Both the position numbers and the translations under genes were made by a program. This document shows, piece after piece, positions 25,509 to 37,601 of a stretch of DNA of 64,000 nt. The notes beneath the pieces are model-generated. The model did no database searches and had not been told where the DNA came from. It saw only the letters and a list, made by a program, of their open reading frames with translations. Origin of the DNA: Acidobacteriota bacterium (lineage in GTDB: Bacteria; Acidobacteriota; Terriglobia; Bryobacterales; Bryobacteraceae); assembly GCA_026394055.1 (NCBI GenBank), contig JAPKYZ010000024.1, positions 62,001 through 126,000 on the forward strand, in the 5' to 3' direction. Each line of letters opens with the position of its first letter. Within the stretch, counting starts at the first letter, position 1.

Positions 25509-27823
25509 TTCGCCGTACGCAAGGGTCCGAAGCCCAGCTGACAACGAGGCGCGATTTTGTCCGTGCGGGTGGCGCGCTCTTCGTGTCGCTCGCGGCGCCG
25601 TTGGGCGAAGCCGCGCAGATAGTGGCCACGGCGACCACGCCCGATCCGACCCTGCTCGCTTCGTGGCTCGAGATCCGCCACGACAACACCATTCTCCTGC
25701 GCACCGGCCGCACCGAAACCGGCACGGGCATGAGCGCCTTCTATGCGCAGACACTCGCGGAGGAGCTTCGTGTCCGGCCGGAGGTGATCACGCTCATCAT
25801 GGGCGACACGGACCGGACGCCCGACGGCGGCTACTCGGCCGGTTTCCTCATCGGCGCGGCCAACGTCCGGAAAGTTGGCGCCTACACCTACCAGGCGCTA
25901 CTGTCGCTCGCGGCGGAGCAACTGCAGGTGCCCGCCTCATCGATCACCATCACCGCCGGGGTCGCCGCGGGTGGCGGCAAAAGTCTCAGCTATGGCCAAC
26001 TGCTCGAAGGCCGGCACCTGGACCTGAAGATTCCCGTCACCGGCAAGCCCACTGGGATGGACGCTTCGTTCGGCTGGGGCGTGGGCGGCTTGATGGGCTA
26101 CAGCGTCACCGGCAATCCGCCCGTGAAACCGGTCAGCGAGTACACGGTGGTGGGCACCTCGTTCCCCATGCCGGGGATTCCCGACAAGGTGACCGGGCGC
26201 ACGGCGTGGAGCTGCGATGTTCCCGTGCCCGGTCTCGAGGGCAACCTGCTCCACGCCCGCATGATCCGGCCGCCCACGGTGGGGTCCACACTGATCACCG
26301 CTGGCACCGTGGACAAGAAACGCTTCCCCACCGCGCGGGTGATCGCCAAGGGCAATCTGGTGGCCGTGGTCTCGCCAGACGAGTGGGAGGCGGTGACGGC
26401 GGCGCGGGCCTTCGCCTCCAGCACCAAGTGGACGGCGTGGTCCGGGCTGCCCGGTAGTGAGCAGCTCACCACGACGCTCCGGGCGCGCGACTGGGGCACA
26501 CCCAGCACCCGGGGCGATGCCACCGCCGTTATCGCCGCCCTGGCGCAGGCGGAACGCACGGTCTCGGCCAGTTTTGAGCAGCCCTACGTTCGCCACGCTC
26601 CCATCGGTCCCTACGTCGCCGTGGCCGATGTCCGCCGCGACGGCACGGTGACCGTCTGGACTCACTCTTCACAATCCCAAGGGCTCCGCGCCCAGATCGC
26701 CAACACGCTGAGTGTCCCCCGAGAAAAAGTCGTCATCCGCTGGCTGGACCATGCCGGGCAGTATGGACGCACCACCCATTCCGGCGACGGCGCCGAAGGC
26801 GATGCGGTGATTCTTTCTCAATTAACCGGCCAGCCCGTCCGGGTGCAATGGATGCTGCCGGAGGACATGGCGTGGTCCACGGCCTCGCCCGGCTGGATCG
26901 CCGACATCAAAGGCGGCCTTGACGCCCAAGGTCGCATCACCGCGGTCGAAAGTGCGTTCCGGTCTCCCCACATGATGGACGCCCGGCTGCTGGGCGCCAT
27001 TCTGGGGCGCATGCCCACCACCACGACCAAGAGTGGGAACTGGAACGCCATCGAATGGCCGTACGACCGGATCAAGACCCGGTTTGAGGCGGCCTATGGG
27101 ATGCCCAATCTGGCCGGGGAGGCTGCTCACGGCGGGCTGCGCGGCAACATCATGCGCACGCCCGGCCACCGCCAGCAGAACTTCGTCCTGGAATCGATGA
27201 TCAACGAGGCGGCGGCCCTGGCCGGTGCTGACCCGATCCAGTTCCGCCGCGAGCATACCACTGAGCCGCGGCTGCTCGAACTGCTGGACGCCACCGCCCA
27301 GGCGGCGGGCTGGGAAGCGCGACCCTCGCCGCGGCCCGGGGCAGGCAAGACCGGCAACGCACCCTTGATCGGCCGCGGCGCCGGCATCATCTTCCGCGAC
27401 AACGCCTATTGGGTGGGCATCGCCGAGGTTGAGGTAACTCCCGCAACGGGCGTTGTCCGCGCCACCCGGTTCACGATTGGCGCCGACGTCGGCAAGGTGA
27501 TCAACCCGCGCCACCTGGACCGCTGCATGAAGTCCGGAGCCGTGATGGGCCTCAGCGAGGCCCTCAAAGAAGAGGTGACCTTCGACCGCGAGCGCGTCAC
27601 CAGCACCGACTGGAACCGCTACAAGATCCTCACCATGCAGGAAATGCCCGAGCTCCGGGTAGTCCAGATCTCCCGCGACGACAAAGGCTTCGGCACCGGC
27701 GGCGAAGCCAGCAACGCCGTCGCGCCGTCCGCAGTGGTGGCCGCATTCTTTGACGCCACCGGCATCTTCCCCCGGCGAATCCCGCTGACGCCCAACTACG
27801 TCAAGGCGCTGTTGAACGGCTAG
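25505..27823 (+). CDS. Molybdenum hydroxylase large subunit, Tat-exported (IorB-like)
   Basis: 772 residues from ATG 25505, overlapping the small-subunit stop. TTRRDFVRAGGALFVSLAAP near 12-32 is a twin-arginine signal, so the folded complex is exported with its iron-sulfur partner. Molybdopterin-binding motifs are spread through the protein, for example GRTETGTGMSAFYAQ, HGGLRGNIMRTPGHRQQNF, and the C-terminal GTGGEASNAVAP with the proton-abstracting glutamate. The family oxidises aldehydes or N-heterocycles such as isoquinoline at a Mo-cytosine-dinucleotide site; no FAD subunit is present, typical of the membrane-linked IorAB type. Substrate is open. Confidence 0.92.
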   Translation: MIRRTQGSEAQLTTRRDFVRAGGALFVSLAAPLGEAAQIVATATTPDPTLLASWLEIRHDNTILLRTGRTETGTGMSAFYAQTLAEELRVRPEVITLIMGDTDRTPDGGYSAGFLIGAANVRKVGAYTYQALLSLAAEQLQVPASSITITAGVAAGGGKSLSYGQLLEGRHLDLKIPVTGKPTGMDASFGWGVGGLMGYSVTGNPPVKPVSEYTVVGTSFPMPGIPDKVTGRTAWSCDVPVPGLEGNLLHARMIRPPTVGSTLITAGTVDKKRFPTARVIAKGNLVAVVSPDEWEAVTAARAFASSTKWTAWSGLPGSEQLTTTLRARDWGTPSTRGDATAVIAALAQAERTVSASFEQPYVRHAPIGPYVAVADVRRDGTVTVWTHSSQSQGLRAQIANTLSVPREKVVIRWLDHAGQYGRTTHSGDGAEGDAVILSQLTGQPVRVQWMLPEDMAWSTASPGWIADIKGGLDAQGRITAVESAFRSPHMMDARLLGAILGRMPTTTTKSGNWNAIEWPYDRIKTRFEAAYGMPNLAGEAAHGGLRGNIMRTPGHRQQNFVLESMINEAAALAGADPIQFRREHTTEPRLLELLDATAQAAGWEARPSPRPGAGKTGNAPLIGRGAGIIFRDNAYWVGIAEVEVTPATGVVRATRFTIGADVGKVINPRHLDRCMKSGAVMGLSEALKEEVTFDRERVTSTDWNRYKILTMQEMPELRVVQISRDDKGFGTGGEASNAVAPSAVVAAFFDATGIFPRRIPLTPNYVKALLNG

Positions 27824-27842
27824 CCGCGGGCCGTGCGGGCGC

Positions 27843-27873
27843 AAAAAAAGGGGACGGTTGCCCGTCCCCCTTC
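27843..27873. terminator. Bidirectional terminator between iorB-like and clpC genes
   Basis: GGGGACGG at 27850-27857 and CCGTCCCC at 27862-27869 form a perfect 8-bp stem with a TTGC loop. Seven A residues at 27843-27849 give a T7 tail to the clpC transcript on the minus strand; CTTCTT follows on the plus strand. Confidence 0.9.
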
Positions 27874-27896
27874 TTACTCGAGTTGATAAAGTTCCG

Positions 27897-30360
<2,464 letters not shown>

Positions 30361-30368
<8 letters not shown>

Positions 30369-31077
30369 AGGATTTACTCTCCATTGTAGCTGTGGTCAAA
30401 CGGCCATCCTTGAGGGCCACCACGCGGTCGCAACGGCCGGCGACCTCCGGGTTGTGCGTCACGATGACGCTGGTCAGCTGGTGACGCTCCTGCATCTCAA
30501 CCAGCAAAGACATGATGCGCTCCCCGGTGCGCGCATCCAGATTTCCGGTGGGTTCATCCGCCAGCAGAACCCGCGGGCCGGACGCCAGCGCCCGGGCAAT
30601 CGCCACCCGTTGCTGCTCTCCGCCCGACAATTCGCCGGCGCGATGGTGTAAACGGGCGCTCAATCCAACCTCATCAAGTCTCTCTTCGGCCAAGCGCGCC
30701 GCGGTCTGGGGCTTCTCTCCACGAATCCGCAACGGCATCGCAACATTTTCGAGCGCCGAGAATTCCCCCAGCAGCGACCATTGCTGCCAAACGAAACCCA
30801 AGTACCGGTTCCGGAACTCCGCCAGACCGTCTCCGCCTAACTGTGAGATGTCGGTGGAGCCGTAGTGGATGCTTCCCTTTGTTGGACGGTCCAGGCCGCC
30901 CAGCAGGTACAGCAGCGTGGTTTTCCCCGCGCCGGATTCGCCCACCAGCGCGACGCGCTCGCCCGGCTCGATCACGAGCGACAGTTGATCCAGCACCGTC
31001 AGCGTCGCCTGGCCGCTGGCATAGCTCTTGGTGAGCTCTGACGTCCGTACCCCCACCCGCTCCGGCTGCATTCCCAC
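30361..31077 (-). CDS. lolD: LolD/MacB-type ABC transporter ATP-binding protein
   Basis: 238 residues with Walker A GESGAGKTT near 47, GFVWQQWSLLGEFSALENVAMP Q-loop region, signature ELSGGEQQRVAIARALASG, Walker B VLLADEPTGNLD and switch VTHNPEVAG. The LADEPTGNLD and ENV-MPLRI motifs place it in the LolD/MacB/FtsE group that powers lipoprotein release or efflux. No LolC/LolE-type permease is adjacent. Its last codons overlap the clpC start (see clpC). The gene symbol is a family-level call; the exact partner is unknown. Confidence 0.85.
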
Positions 31078-31470
31078 CTCTAGCCTCTACGCTATCACGT
31101 GGTCAGGAAAATGAAACTGGCCGGAAGAGCGGGGGCGGTTCCGCCATTGGTGGAGGAGCCCCTCGTGGGCCGCGCCGGGCGGAAGCACAGCATCGAAAGA
31201 TAGCTTGTCGATCCCCGGTGCCCATGGCACGATCTGAGGGTAGCTAATAACCCATCCATCCCTTTGTACGCCCTCACTTGGTCAATGTGGATGTACTTCC
31301 GGGGAGGCGTGGTGTCAAAGCCGGGCGGTGATCCTCCAGTAGCTGCCCGGCTTCCGGAAGCGGAGCGTCTGCTCTCCCAAGAGTTTCTCTACTCCGGTTG
31401 AGTACACCGCGTATCCCTGCCGGGCGAGGTTTCCGCCTCGCCCACTTCTTTCACCCACCGCAGCCAGCGG
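31078..31470. other. 393-bp intergenic stretch, no gene seen
   Basis: This stretch lies downstream of the YncE/phosphoesterase gene and upstream of lolD on the same strand. It contains a hairpin, GGGCGAGG at 31422-31429 pairing with CCTCGCCC at 31436-31443 around a 6-base loop, 28 bases after the phosphoesterase stop. There is no T run, so it is a weak terminator candidate at most. Presumably the lolD-clpC promoter lies here. I see no credible coding region on either strand. Confidence 0.5.
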
Positions 31471-34122
31471 TTACTGTTTGCGCCGGTGTTGCTCGCGCAA
31501 AAATGCCGGATCGTCCATGCGAGGGGCGGGTTCCGCATCGCGCGGCTCCTTCGCCTTTGCGGGATCGAAAATCTCCTTCGACGGCCACAGCGCCTCAAAG
31601 GGCGTGAAATCCGGCAGGTCGGTAAAGCAATCCGCCAGATCCGCCGCGGTCGCGTCGTAGAGATTCAGCGGCGGGATACCGAGCAGCCGGAAGGCGGTCT
31701 TCAACATGCCCGCAAAGCTGGAATTCGTGCGCGAAACGTAGTTGCGCTTGACGTACGGCCCGGCCACCAGCATCACGGTCCGGTGAGAATCCACGTGATC
31801 GACGCCACCCTGCGCGTCGTCTTCGGTGATGAAGACGGCCGTCTCGCGCCACTCCGGCCGGTGCGACAGAAACTCCAGGATCCGGCCCAGCGCATAGTCG
31901 TTGTCGGCCACAAAACTGGCGTCAAACGGATAGCCGTCGCTGGGGCGGGGCTTGGCCGTGTGGTCATTGGGCAGGTGGATAAACAGCAGCCGCGGCAGTT
32001 CCTTCACCGGGCTCATCTCTTTGATGAACTGGTCGGCGCGGAACTGGTCCGGGATGTTGGTGTTGTAGTTGGGATAGACGCGGGAGCTGTTGCGATACAG
32101 CACGTCCGGCATCGGCACGTTGGTCAGATAGCGCGCGCCGGTGGGCTTTAGACCCTCGCCTTCGTCCGCGCCCGCCAGCTCATACCCTTCACCAAAGTTG
32201 CGGAAGGAGATGCCGTGCCGCTCCAGGTGGTGCCACAGCGTGCCGTTTTCCAGCAGCTCTTCCGGGTGCACCGAGGAGTTACTGCCGGTAAACAGGAACC
32301 GCCCGGGCGCCGTCGTCGGCAACCGGAAATCCTTCTGGCCACCATAGGCCGCCATCAGCGTACTTTCCGTCCAGGCATTGGGATAGGAGCCCACCAGCCA
32401 GTGGTGCCCATCGGTCGAGACCTCGCTGTCGGCGTAGAAGTTATCGCTGAACGCGTACCGGTCCACAATGGCGTGGTGGTTGGGCGAGACATTCACAAAC
32501 TTGCTGGTGATCCGCTGGCCCAACTCGCCGGGGAGATTTTTGACAATGCCGCGGCGGCCCCAGCGGGCCAGCTCCGGAGCGCCCCGCACGACACCGTTCG
32601 AGACCTGCTCGACATCGCCGAACACTTCGTCGAAGGTGCGGTTCTCTTTCACGATGATCACGACGCGCTTCACTTGCGGCGGCAGCGGCAAGGGGTCGCT
32701 CTTGCGGGCGGCAAAGCCATTCAGGTCGAACACCTTCGTGGTCAACGCCGCTAGCGCCGACGGGCGGGGCAAGGGCGCGATGGTCAGCTCCCCGCGGCGT
32801 AGTTCAGCCTGGAAGCTCCGCTCCAGTGGTTGGAACAGGGTGGCATTCGGGCCGGTGCCGAAGCCCTTGGCGTGGGCCGTGTAGAGCGTTCCATCCCGCA
32901 CCACCATCCGCGTCGGAAACCAGGCGGCTGGCAGGTGGCCGATCAACCGGCGGCTGACAAAATCCACCACGCCGATCGCATTGATGCCCGCCTCCGCCAC
33001 CAGCAGCCAGCCGCGGCCCGCGTCGATCGCCAAGCCAATGGGCATGATGCCGCGATAGGCCTCGAGACCCGGAATCCGCAGCGCGATGTCACCTTCCCGT
33101 TCAAGCGACTTAGCGTTGATGACGGTGATGGAATCCTGGTTGGCGTTCGAAACATAAATGGTGGAGTCGGTCGCAAGAACGCCCGACGGGCTGGAGCCGC
33201 CGACGCTCTTGGGGCCCAGCGGCGAGCCCGTGGGAATGAACTTCTCGACAAACGCCCGCATCGCGACGTTGGTGTTCACCACCGCCAGCGAGTTAGACTC
33301 AAACACGTTCGGGTCGCCCAACCCGGCGACGGCCACCTTCTCGCCACGGGCATTCACCCGCTCCACACCCGTCATGGACTCTGGCGAGGGGAAGCCGAAG
33401 GCCGGAAATTCGAGGCCGGTCTCGCGTGCCGTCTTGCGGTCCGCCCCGGGAATGGCCTTGTACTCAAACATGCCCAGATTGGCCACGTAGGCGCGGCGCC
33501 CATCGGGCGATAGGGCGATGGCAAACGGCAGCCGCCCCACCTTGACGTTCGCCACCAGCGTCTTGCGGCGGATGTCGAAGATGGCCAGGCGGAAGTTGGC
33601 TTGGTCGAGCACGTAGAGCAGCCCCCGCGCGCGGTCCAGCGCCAGGTCGCCTGAATAGGAGTCCTTATAGCCGCCCTGGTTCAGCTCGAATGACGCCTTG
33701 CGCCGCCCCGTGATGGGGTCCAGCAAACGCACCCGCCCGGAGTTGCCTTCTGAGGCGTAGAGGTCGCGTTCGGTGTCAAAAGCCAGCCCTTGAAAGACGC
33801 TCCGGAAGTCGTCCTCGGGGTCGTCATCATCAGGGTCGCCACGGCGCTTGGTCTTAATGGAGCGGATGCGGCCGTCATCGGTATCCACCACGGTGAGAGA
33901 AAAGCGATTCGGCCCTCCATCCGCGGTGACGACACGTTTGCCATCGGGGCTGAGAGCAATGCCAAACGGACCGGGCCCCGTGGTGAAGTGGCGGCCCAGC
34001 GGCTCCACCATGCGGCCGCCGGGCAGCACGGAAATGGCCCCAGGGCGCCGGGAAGCCAGTTCGTTGCCCGCCGGGGCGCGATGTTCGGCCGCCAAGAGAA
34101 GCGCCAGCGCAATCAGCGTCAT
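31471..34122 (-). CDS. YncE-like beta-propeller fused to phosphoesterase (alkaline phosphatase superfamily)
   Basis: 883 residues from ATG 34122, with signal peptide MTLIALALLLAAEHRAPAG. The N-terminal half (about 30-450) has repeated propeller blades, for example FGIALSPDGKRVVTADGG, PFAIALSPDGRRAYVANLG, and STIYVSNANQDSITVIN. From about 510 the phosphoesterase domain runs: VVIIVKENRTFDEVFGDVE with the metal-binding Asp/Glu and Thr, HHAIVDRYAFSDNFY, LFIHLPNDHTAKPRPSDG, and FITEDDAQGGVDHVDSHR with the final metal ligands. This architecture is annotated in other genomes as bifunctional YncE/alkaline phosphatase family protein; it hydrolyses phosphate esters in the periplasm, and substrates are not known. 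A longer upstream reading was rejected because it lies in the divergent gene. Confidence 0.9.
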   Translation of the reverse strand: MTLIALALLLAAEHRAPAGNELASRRPGAISVLPGGRMVEPLGRHFTTGPGPFGIALSPDGKRVVTADGGPNRFSLTVVDTDDGRIRSIKTKRRGDPDDDDPEDDFRSVFQGLAFDTERDLYASEGNSGRVRLLDPITGRRKASFELNQGGYKDSYSGDLALDRARGLLYVLDQANFRLAIFDIRRKTLVANVKVGRLPFAIALSPDGRRAYVANLGMFEYKAIPGADRKTARETGLEFPAFGFPSPESMTGVERVNARGEKVAVAGLGDPNVFESNSLAVVNTNVAMRAFVEKFIPTGSPLGPKSVGGSSPSGVLATDSTIYVSNANQDSITVINAKSLEREGDIALRIPGLEAYRGIMPIGLAIDAGRGWLLVAEAGINAIGVVDFVSRRLIGHLPAAWFPTRMVVRDGTLYTAHAKGFGTGPNATLFQPLERSFQAELRRGELTIAPLPRPSALAALTTKVFDLNGFAARKSDPLPLPPQVKRVVIIVKENRTFDEVFGDVEQVSNGVVRGAPELARWGRRGIVKNLPGELGQRITSKFVNVSPNHHAIVDRYAFSDNFYADSEVSTDGHHWLVGSYPNAWTESTLMAAYGGQKDFRLPTTAPGRFLFTGSNSSVHPEELLENGTLWHHLERHGISFRNFGEGYELAGADEGEGLKPTGARYLTNVPMPDVLYRNSSRVYPNYNTNIPDQFRADQFIKEMSPVKELPRLLFIHLPNDHTAKPRPSDGYPFDASFVADNDYALGRILEFLSHRPEWRETAVFITEDDAQGGVDHVDSHRTVMLVAGPYVKRNYVSRTNSSFAGMLKTAFRLLGIPPLNLYDATAADLADCFTDLPDFTPFEALWPSKEIFDPAKAKEPRDAEPAPRMDDPAFLREQHRRKQ

Positions 34123-34158
34123 GAGTTGAGCGTACCGTCTGCGAGAATGGGGAGGCAA

Positions 34159-34866
34159 ATGGCCAACCGCTTTTTTGTTCTCCGCCAGTTTTCCCTGGCC
34201 CAGGGTGCGCAGCTGGAACGGCTCCACACCTTCCTTCGCGACGCACTGGTGCCCGCACTGCAGGCCTCCGGCAAGAAGGTGCTGGTGCTGGAGGCGATGG
34301 CCGCCGATCACCTGCCTCAAGTGGCGCTGCTGATGGGGATGGAATCAATGGCGGAGTGGCAGAAGATCGGCCTCGCCGGGCCGGAGCTCGCCCGCTTCAT
34401 CGAAAACTGGAACACCTGGGAGACCGACCCTGCGGGCAAAGACGAACCGCCCTATCTCCACTACAGCGAGACCCTGCTGGGCGCCACGCCCTATTCGCCG
34501 GACCTCGAAGAAGCCGCCCCCGGAGCTCCGGCGCACGTCTTTGAATTGCGGGTCTACCATTCGCCCACGTGGCGGCAACTGCGCGCCCTCCACGCCCGGT
34601 TTGCAGGGCCGGAGATCCCCATCTTTCACCGTTGCGGCGTGCATCCGGTGGTCTATCTCGAAACGATGGCGGGGCCTAATATGCCGAACTTGACCTACTT
34701 CATCCCGTTTGAGAATCTGGCCGCGCGGGAAGCTGCCTGGGCTAAGTTCCGCGACGACCCGGAGTGGGTGCGCGTCCGCAATGAATCGATCGACCAACAC
34801 GGCCAGATCGTCGCCCAAATGTCGATCTCGTTGTGGAAGGCGACGGCCTACTCCCCGGTGCGGTAG
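34159..34866 (+). CDS. NIPSNAP-family protein
   Basis: 235 residues from ATG 34159. It contains two NIPSNAP-type ferredoxin-like domains: one at the start (FFVLRQFSLAQGAQLERLH) and one near residue 125 (HVFELRVYHSPTWRQLRALH), the second followed by the typical GPNMPNLTYFIPFENLAAREAAW and WVRVRNES. The start is uncertain: GGGGAGG lies only three bases before ATG 34159, while ATG 34147 in the same frame has no clear site. The divergent phosphoesterase start is 36 bases away, so their promoters overlap. Function of bacterial NIPSNAP proteins is unknown; they may be ligand-binding or monooxygenase-like. Confidence 0.85.
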   Translation: MANRFFVLRQFSLAQGAQLERLHTFLRDALVPALQASGKKVLVLEAMAADHLPQVALLMGMESMAEWQKIGLAGPELARFIENWNTWETDPAGKDEPPYLHYSETLLGATPYSPDLEEAAPGAPAHVFELRVYHSPTWRQLRALHARFAGPEIPIFHRCGVHPVVYLETMAGPNMPNLTYFIPFENLAAREAAWAKFRDDPEWVRVRNESIDQHGQIVAQMSISLWKATAYSPVR

Positions 34867-34898
34867 GCAGCCGCTCAACTTCGAGCTTACGTGGCGGC

Positions 34899-35459
34899 TT
34901 AGGCCGATTCCGCGGTCCGTACCCGGTCTAGATTCAGCGTCACCAAGCCGCTGCGGTGAAGATGGGTGCTGACGATGCGAAAGTCACGGCGCGGGCTGCC
35001 GGGCGCAAACAGCGGCACTCCGGCTCCCAGTACCATCGGGCCCAAGCCGAGGCTCATGGCATCGATCAGGTCTTCTTCCAGAAAGCGCCGCACCAGGTCG
35101 CCCGACGCCAGCAGCCAGATATCGCGGCCGGGTAGGGCCTGCAGCCGACGCACCAGTTCTCCCGGCTGCTCCCGAGTAAAGTGGACGTTATCTCGATAGC
35201 CCGGTTCGGCCGTGTCCGAAAGGCAATACCAGGTCAGCAGCGTGCCGACAAAATCGGCCGCCCGCTCCGACCAGTTCGCCAGTTCCTCGGGTTCCAACGC
35301 CACGATCACGGTATCGATCCGGTTGTAGAAGGCCACCAACTGCTCGGCGTCCGGCATCGGGACAAACGACATGCGGCGGTCGGCCGTGGCACCGTAGCCA
35401 TCCAGGCTCAAACCACTCCCCAGCACGACGTTCCGTTGATTGAACCGGGAGTTAGGCAT
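34899..35459 (-). CDS. Dihydrofolate-reductase-family (RibD C-terminal-like) reductase
   Basis: 186 residues from ATG 35459; a TTG 30 bases upstream (35489) is an alternative start and neither has a strong ribosome site. The fold is RibD_C/DHFR: VVLGSGLSLDGYGA at the N-terminus, IDTVIVALEPEELANW, DIWLLASGDLVRRFLEEDLID (the GSGxLxxxLL-like NADPH region), and LGLGPMVLGAGVPLF. Such proteins are stand-alone NADPH reductases of unknown substrate. It is convergent with the NIPSNAP gene and divergent from the next gene. Confidence 0.88.
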   Translation of the reverse strand: MPNSRFNQRNVVLGSGLSLDGYGATADRRMSFVPMPDAEQLVAFYNRIDTVIVALEPEELANWSERAADFVGTLLTWYCLSDTAEPGYRDNVHFTREQPGELVRRLQALPGRDIWLLASGDLVRRFLEEDLIDAMSLGLGPMVLGAGVPLFAPGSPRRDFRIVSTHLHRSGLVTLNLDRVRTAESA

Positions 35460-35565
35460 GTCAAAAGTCACATAATTATATGCTGACAATTGTATGAACG
35501 GTGCTCAAAGTTTTTGAGCTGGTTGGCCTTTCGGGCCCCGGCCCAGGCTGTGACAGACTAGCAAA

Positions 35566-36936
35566 ATGCTTTCCCGCCGCGCGTTTGCGCAAATGATCGC
35601 CGTCACCGCCTCGGCGCAGTCGTTGCCCTTTAATGTAGGCTTCAAGTCCGACACGGGTCCCTTGCGGTCAGAATGCGGCGTGGGAGCGTTAATGCCCTGG
35701 GCTGACGGCCTGTGGGCGGTCACTTACAACAGCCACACTCCCACCACCGGGCTCGGGTTGGGGCTCTACCGGATCGATGAGAGCCTGAAATCTGAGCGGC
35801 TCCATTTGCACAACGGCACGCACGCCAACCGCTTCATTCACAAAGAATCGAACCAGTGCTTTATCGGGCCCTATGTCATTGATATGGCAGGAAAGTGGAG
35901 GTTCATCCCGGAGTTCCAAAACCACCGTCTCACCTCCACCATGCGCCACTTGAAGGACCCGGCCAACCTGGTCTACGTGCTGACCATGGAAGGCCTGCTG
36001 TTTGAGATGGACGTCGCGACGCTCAAGCCCAAGCTGGTGGCCGACATCGTGAAGCAGTTCAACATCCAGGCCCGGCCCCACTTTAAGGGTGGCTACACGG
36101 CCCAGGGCCGCGTGGTGGTCACCAACAACGGCTTCTACGAGTTCGGCGACTCCCAGGCCGGCCTGTTTGAATGGGATGGCACCACCTGGTCCGCGCTGTC
36201 GCGCAAGCCGCACATGGACGTCGCGGCCAGGGAGAACATGGGCAGCGTCATGTTCGCCACCGGTTGGGATGAATCAAGCGTCCTGTTCTGGGCCTGCATC
36301 AAGGGCACCTGGCGCCGCTATCGGCTCCCCAAAGCCAGCCACGCTTTCGCTCACGCCTGGCAGACCGAATGGATGCGCATCCGCGAAGTGGAAACTGAGC
36401 ACTACCTGATGGACATCCAGGGTATGTTCTACGAGCTGCAGCCCATCGCCTTCCAGGACGCCATCTGGGGCGTCAAGCCCGTCTGCCAACACCTGCGTAT
36501 CATCCCGGACTACTGCGCCTTCCGCGGCCTGCTGGCGCTGGGCGGCAACCAGACCACGCCCAATGCCGACAACAATGCAGTCGTCGGTCAGCCGCAATCG
36601 GGCATCTGGTTCGGCAAAACGGATGATCTCTGGAACTGGGGCAAGCCGGCCGGCTGGGGTGGCCCGTGGCGCAAGACCGTGCTCAAGAAAGGCGACACCT
36701 CGGACCCGTTTCTGATGACCGGCTTCGACAAGAAAGTCCTGCACTTAAGCGCCGACCGTCTGGTGAGAATCGCCATAGAGATCGACTTTCTGGGCGACGG
36801 CAGCTGGCAGCCGTATGCGACGCTCGACGTGGGCCGCTACCTCCACCACATCTTCCCCAGCGGCTTTTCCGCCCACTGGGTGAGGCTGGTGGCCCAGACC
36901 GACTGTACGGCGACGGCCGAGTTTATCTACTCGTAG
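35566..36936 (+). CDS. Conserved Tat-exported protein of unknown function
   Basis: 456 residues. It opens MLSRRAFAQMIAVTASAQS, a twin-arginine signal with a short hydrophobic core. I do not recognise a named family. The body has repeated short beta-rich segments reminiscent of a propeller: ECGVGALMPWADGLWAVTYN, STMRHLKDPANLVYVLTMEG, GGYTAQGRVVVTNNGFYEFG, and GSVMFATGWDESSVLFWACI. Trp, His and aromatic residues are frequent, as in sugar-binding propellers. The RBS region is weak (AGACTAGCAAA before the ATG). It is separated from the convergent Fic gene by 11 bases. The secreted location is inferred from the signal. Confidence 0.75.
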   Translation: MLSRRAFAQMIAVTASAQSLPFNVGFKSDTGPLRSECGVGALMPWADGLWAVTYNSHTPTTGLGLGLYRIDESLKSERLHLHNGTHANRFIHKESNQCFIGPYVIDMAGKWRFIPEFQNHRLTSTMRHLKDPANLVYVLTMEGLLFEMDVATLKPKLVADIVKQFNIQARPHFKGGYTAQGRVVVTNNGFYEFGDSQAGLFEWDGTTWSALSRKPHMDVAARENMGSVMFATGWDESSVLFWACIKGTWRRYRLPKASHAFAHAWQTEWMRIREVETEHYLMDIQGMFYELQPIAFQDAIWGVKPVCQHLRIIPDYCAFRGLLALGGNQTTPNADNNAVVGQPQSGIWFGKTDDLWNWGKPAGWGGPWRKTVLKKGDTSDPFLMTGFDKKVLHLSADRLVRIAIEIDFLGDGSWQPYATLDVGRYLHHIFPSGFSAHWVRLVAQTDCTATAEFIYS

Positions 36937-36947
36937 CGGGCACTGTT

Positions 36948-37601
36948 CTAGGACGTTTCATCCTTGCCGGTTGCCTGGTGATGAATCGAAACCAACTGCT
37001 TGGCAAGCAGGCTGGACAGCAGTGCTTCCATCGCGGAAACGTTAACCTCACCACCCCGCCAAGCTTCATCGGCTTCTCGGAGTGCACTGTAATACGGCTG
37101 CCTTTCCTCGACTATGAAGTCCGGGATAGTTTTCGTTCCAGGAATGACAAACCCCAAACGGGCGCACAGCACGAGGTAAGAAATCGCACGCGATGTTCGC
37201 CCATTACCGCCAAAGAAAGGGTGTATCCAATTGATTCGCCACATCAGATAGGAGGCTAGATGGACTGCGTTTGAATCCCAGTGAGCCTGGACATACGCGC
37301 ACATCTCATCAACCGGCAGAGGAACAGCTTCATGTTCTGGAGGGCCATGCTCGGCACCCGCTAGCCTCACCGGACCATTGCGGAAGTGCCCCGCACAACG
37401 ATAGATCTGATTCACAGCCAACCGCTGAGCTTCAAGCAGCAGGGCCGGAGTTAACCGAGAATCAGACTGCCAATTTTCAATCGTATCCACGACCCAACGG
37501 GCCTGGATGATGCCGTTTCGACTCTCAAGACTACATTTTTCGCTGAAAGTTTGGAAGAGTATACCGCTAGGCACGAACAGGTGGTTGGACATCCAAATCA
37601 T
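36948..37601 (-). CDS. Fic-domain protein (probable toxin/AMPylase)
   Basis: 217 residues. The Fic core is LYLMWRINWIHPFFGGNGRTSRA-like: here the catalytic motif reads HPFFGGNGRTSR near residue 128, preceded by helix ASYLMWRINWI. Fic enzymes transfer AMP or similar groups to hydroxyl side chains. The metal-binding acidic residue normally before GNGR (HPFx-D/E-GNGR) is Gly here, which would change or weaken cofactor handling. The gene overlaps the small upstream gene by 35 bases (ATG 37601; ATG 37592 is the alternative). Activity and targets are unknown. Confidence 0.85.
   Translation of the reverse strand: MIWMSNHLFVPSGILFQTFSEKCSLESRNGIIQARWVVDTIENWQSDSRLTPALLLEAQRLAVNQIYRCAGHFRNGPVRLAGAEHGPPEHEAVPLPVDEMCAYVQAHWDSNAVHLASYLMWRINWIHPFFGGNGRTSRAISYLVLCARLGFVIPGTKTIPDFIVEERQPYYSALREADEAWRGGEVNVSAMEALLSSLLAKQLVSIHHQATGKDETS

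Noticed and set aside
34123-34320. N-terminal extension of the YncE/phosphoesterase
   Set aside because: It overlaps the NIPSNAP gene and would bury the signal peptide that begins at 34122.
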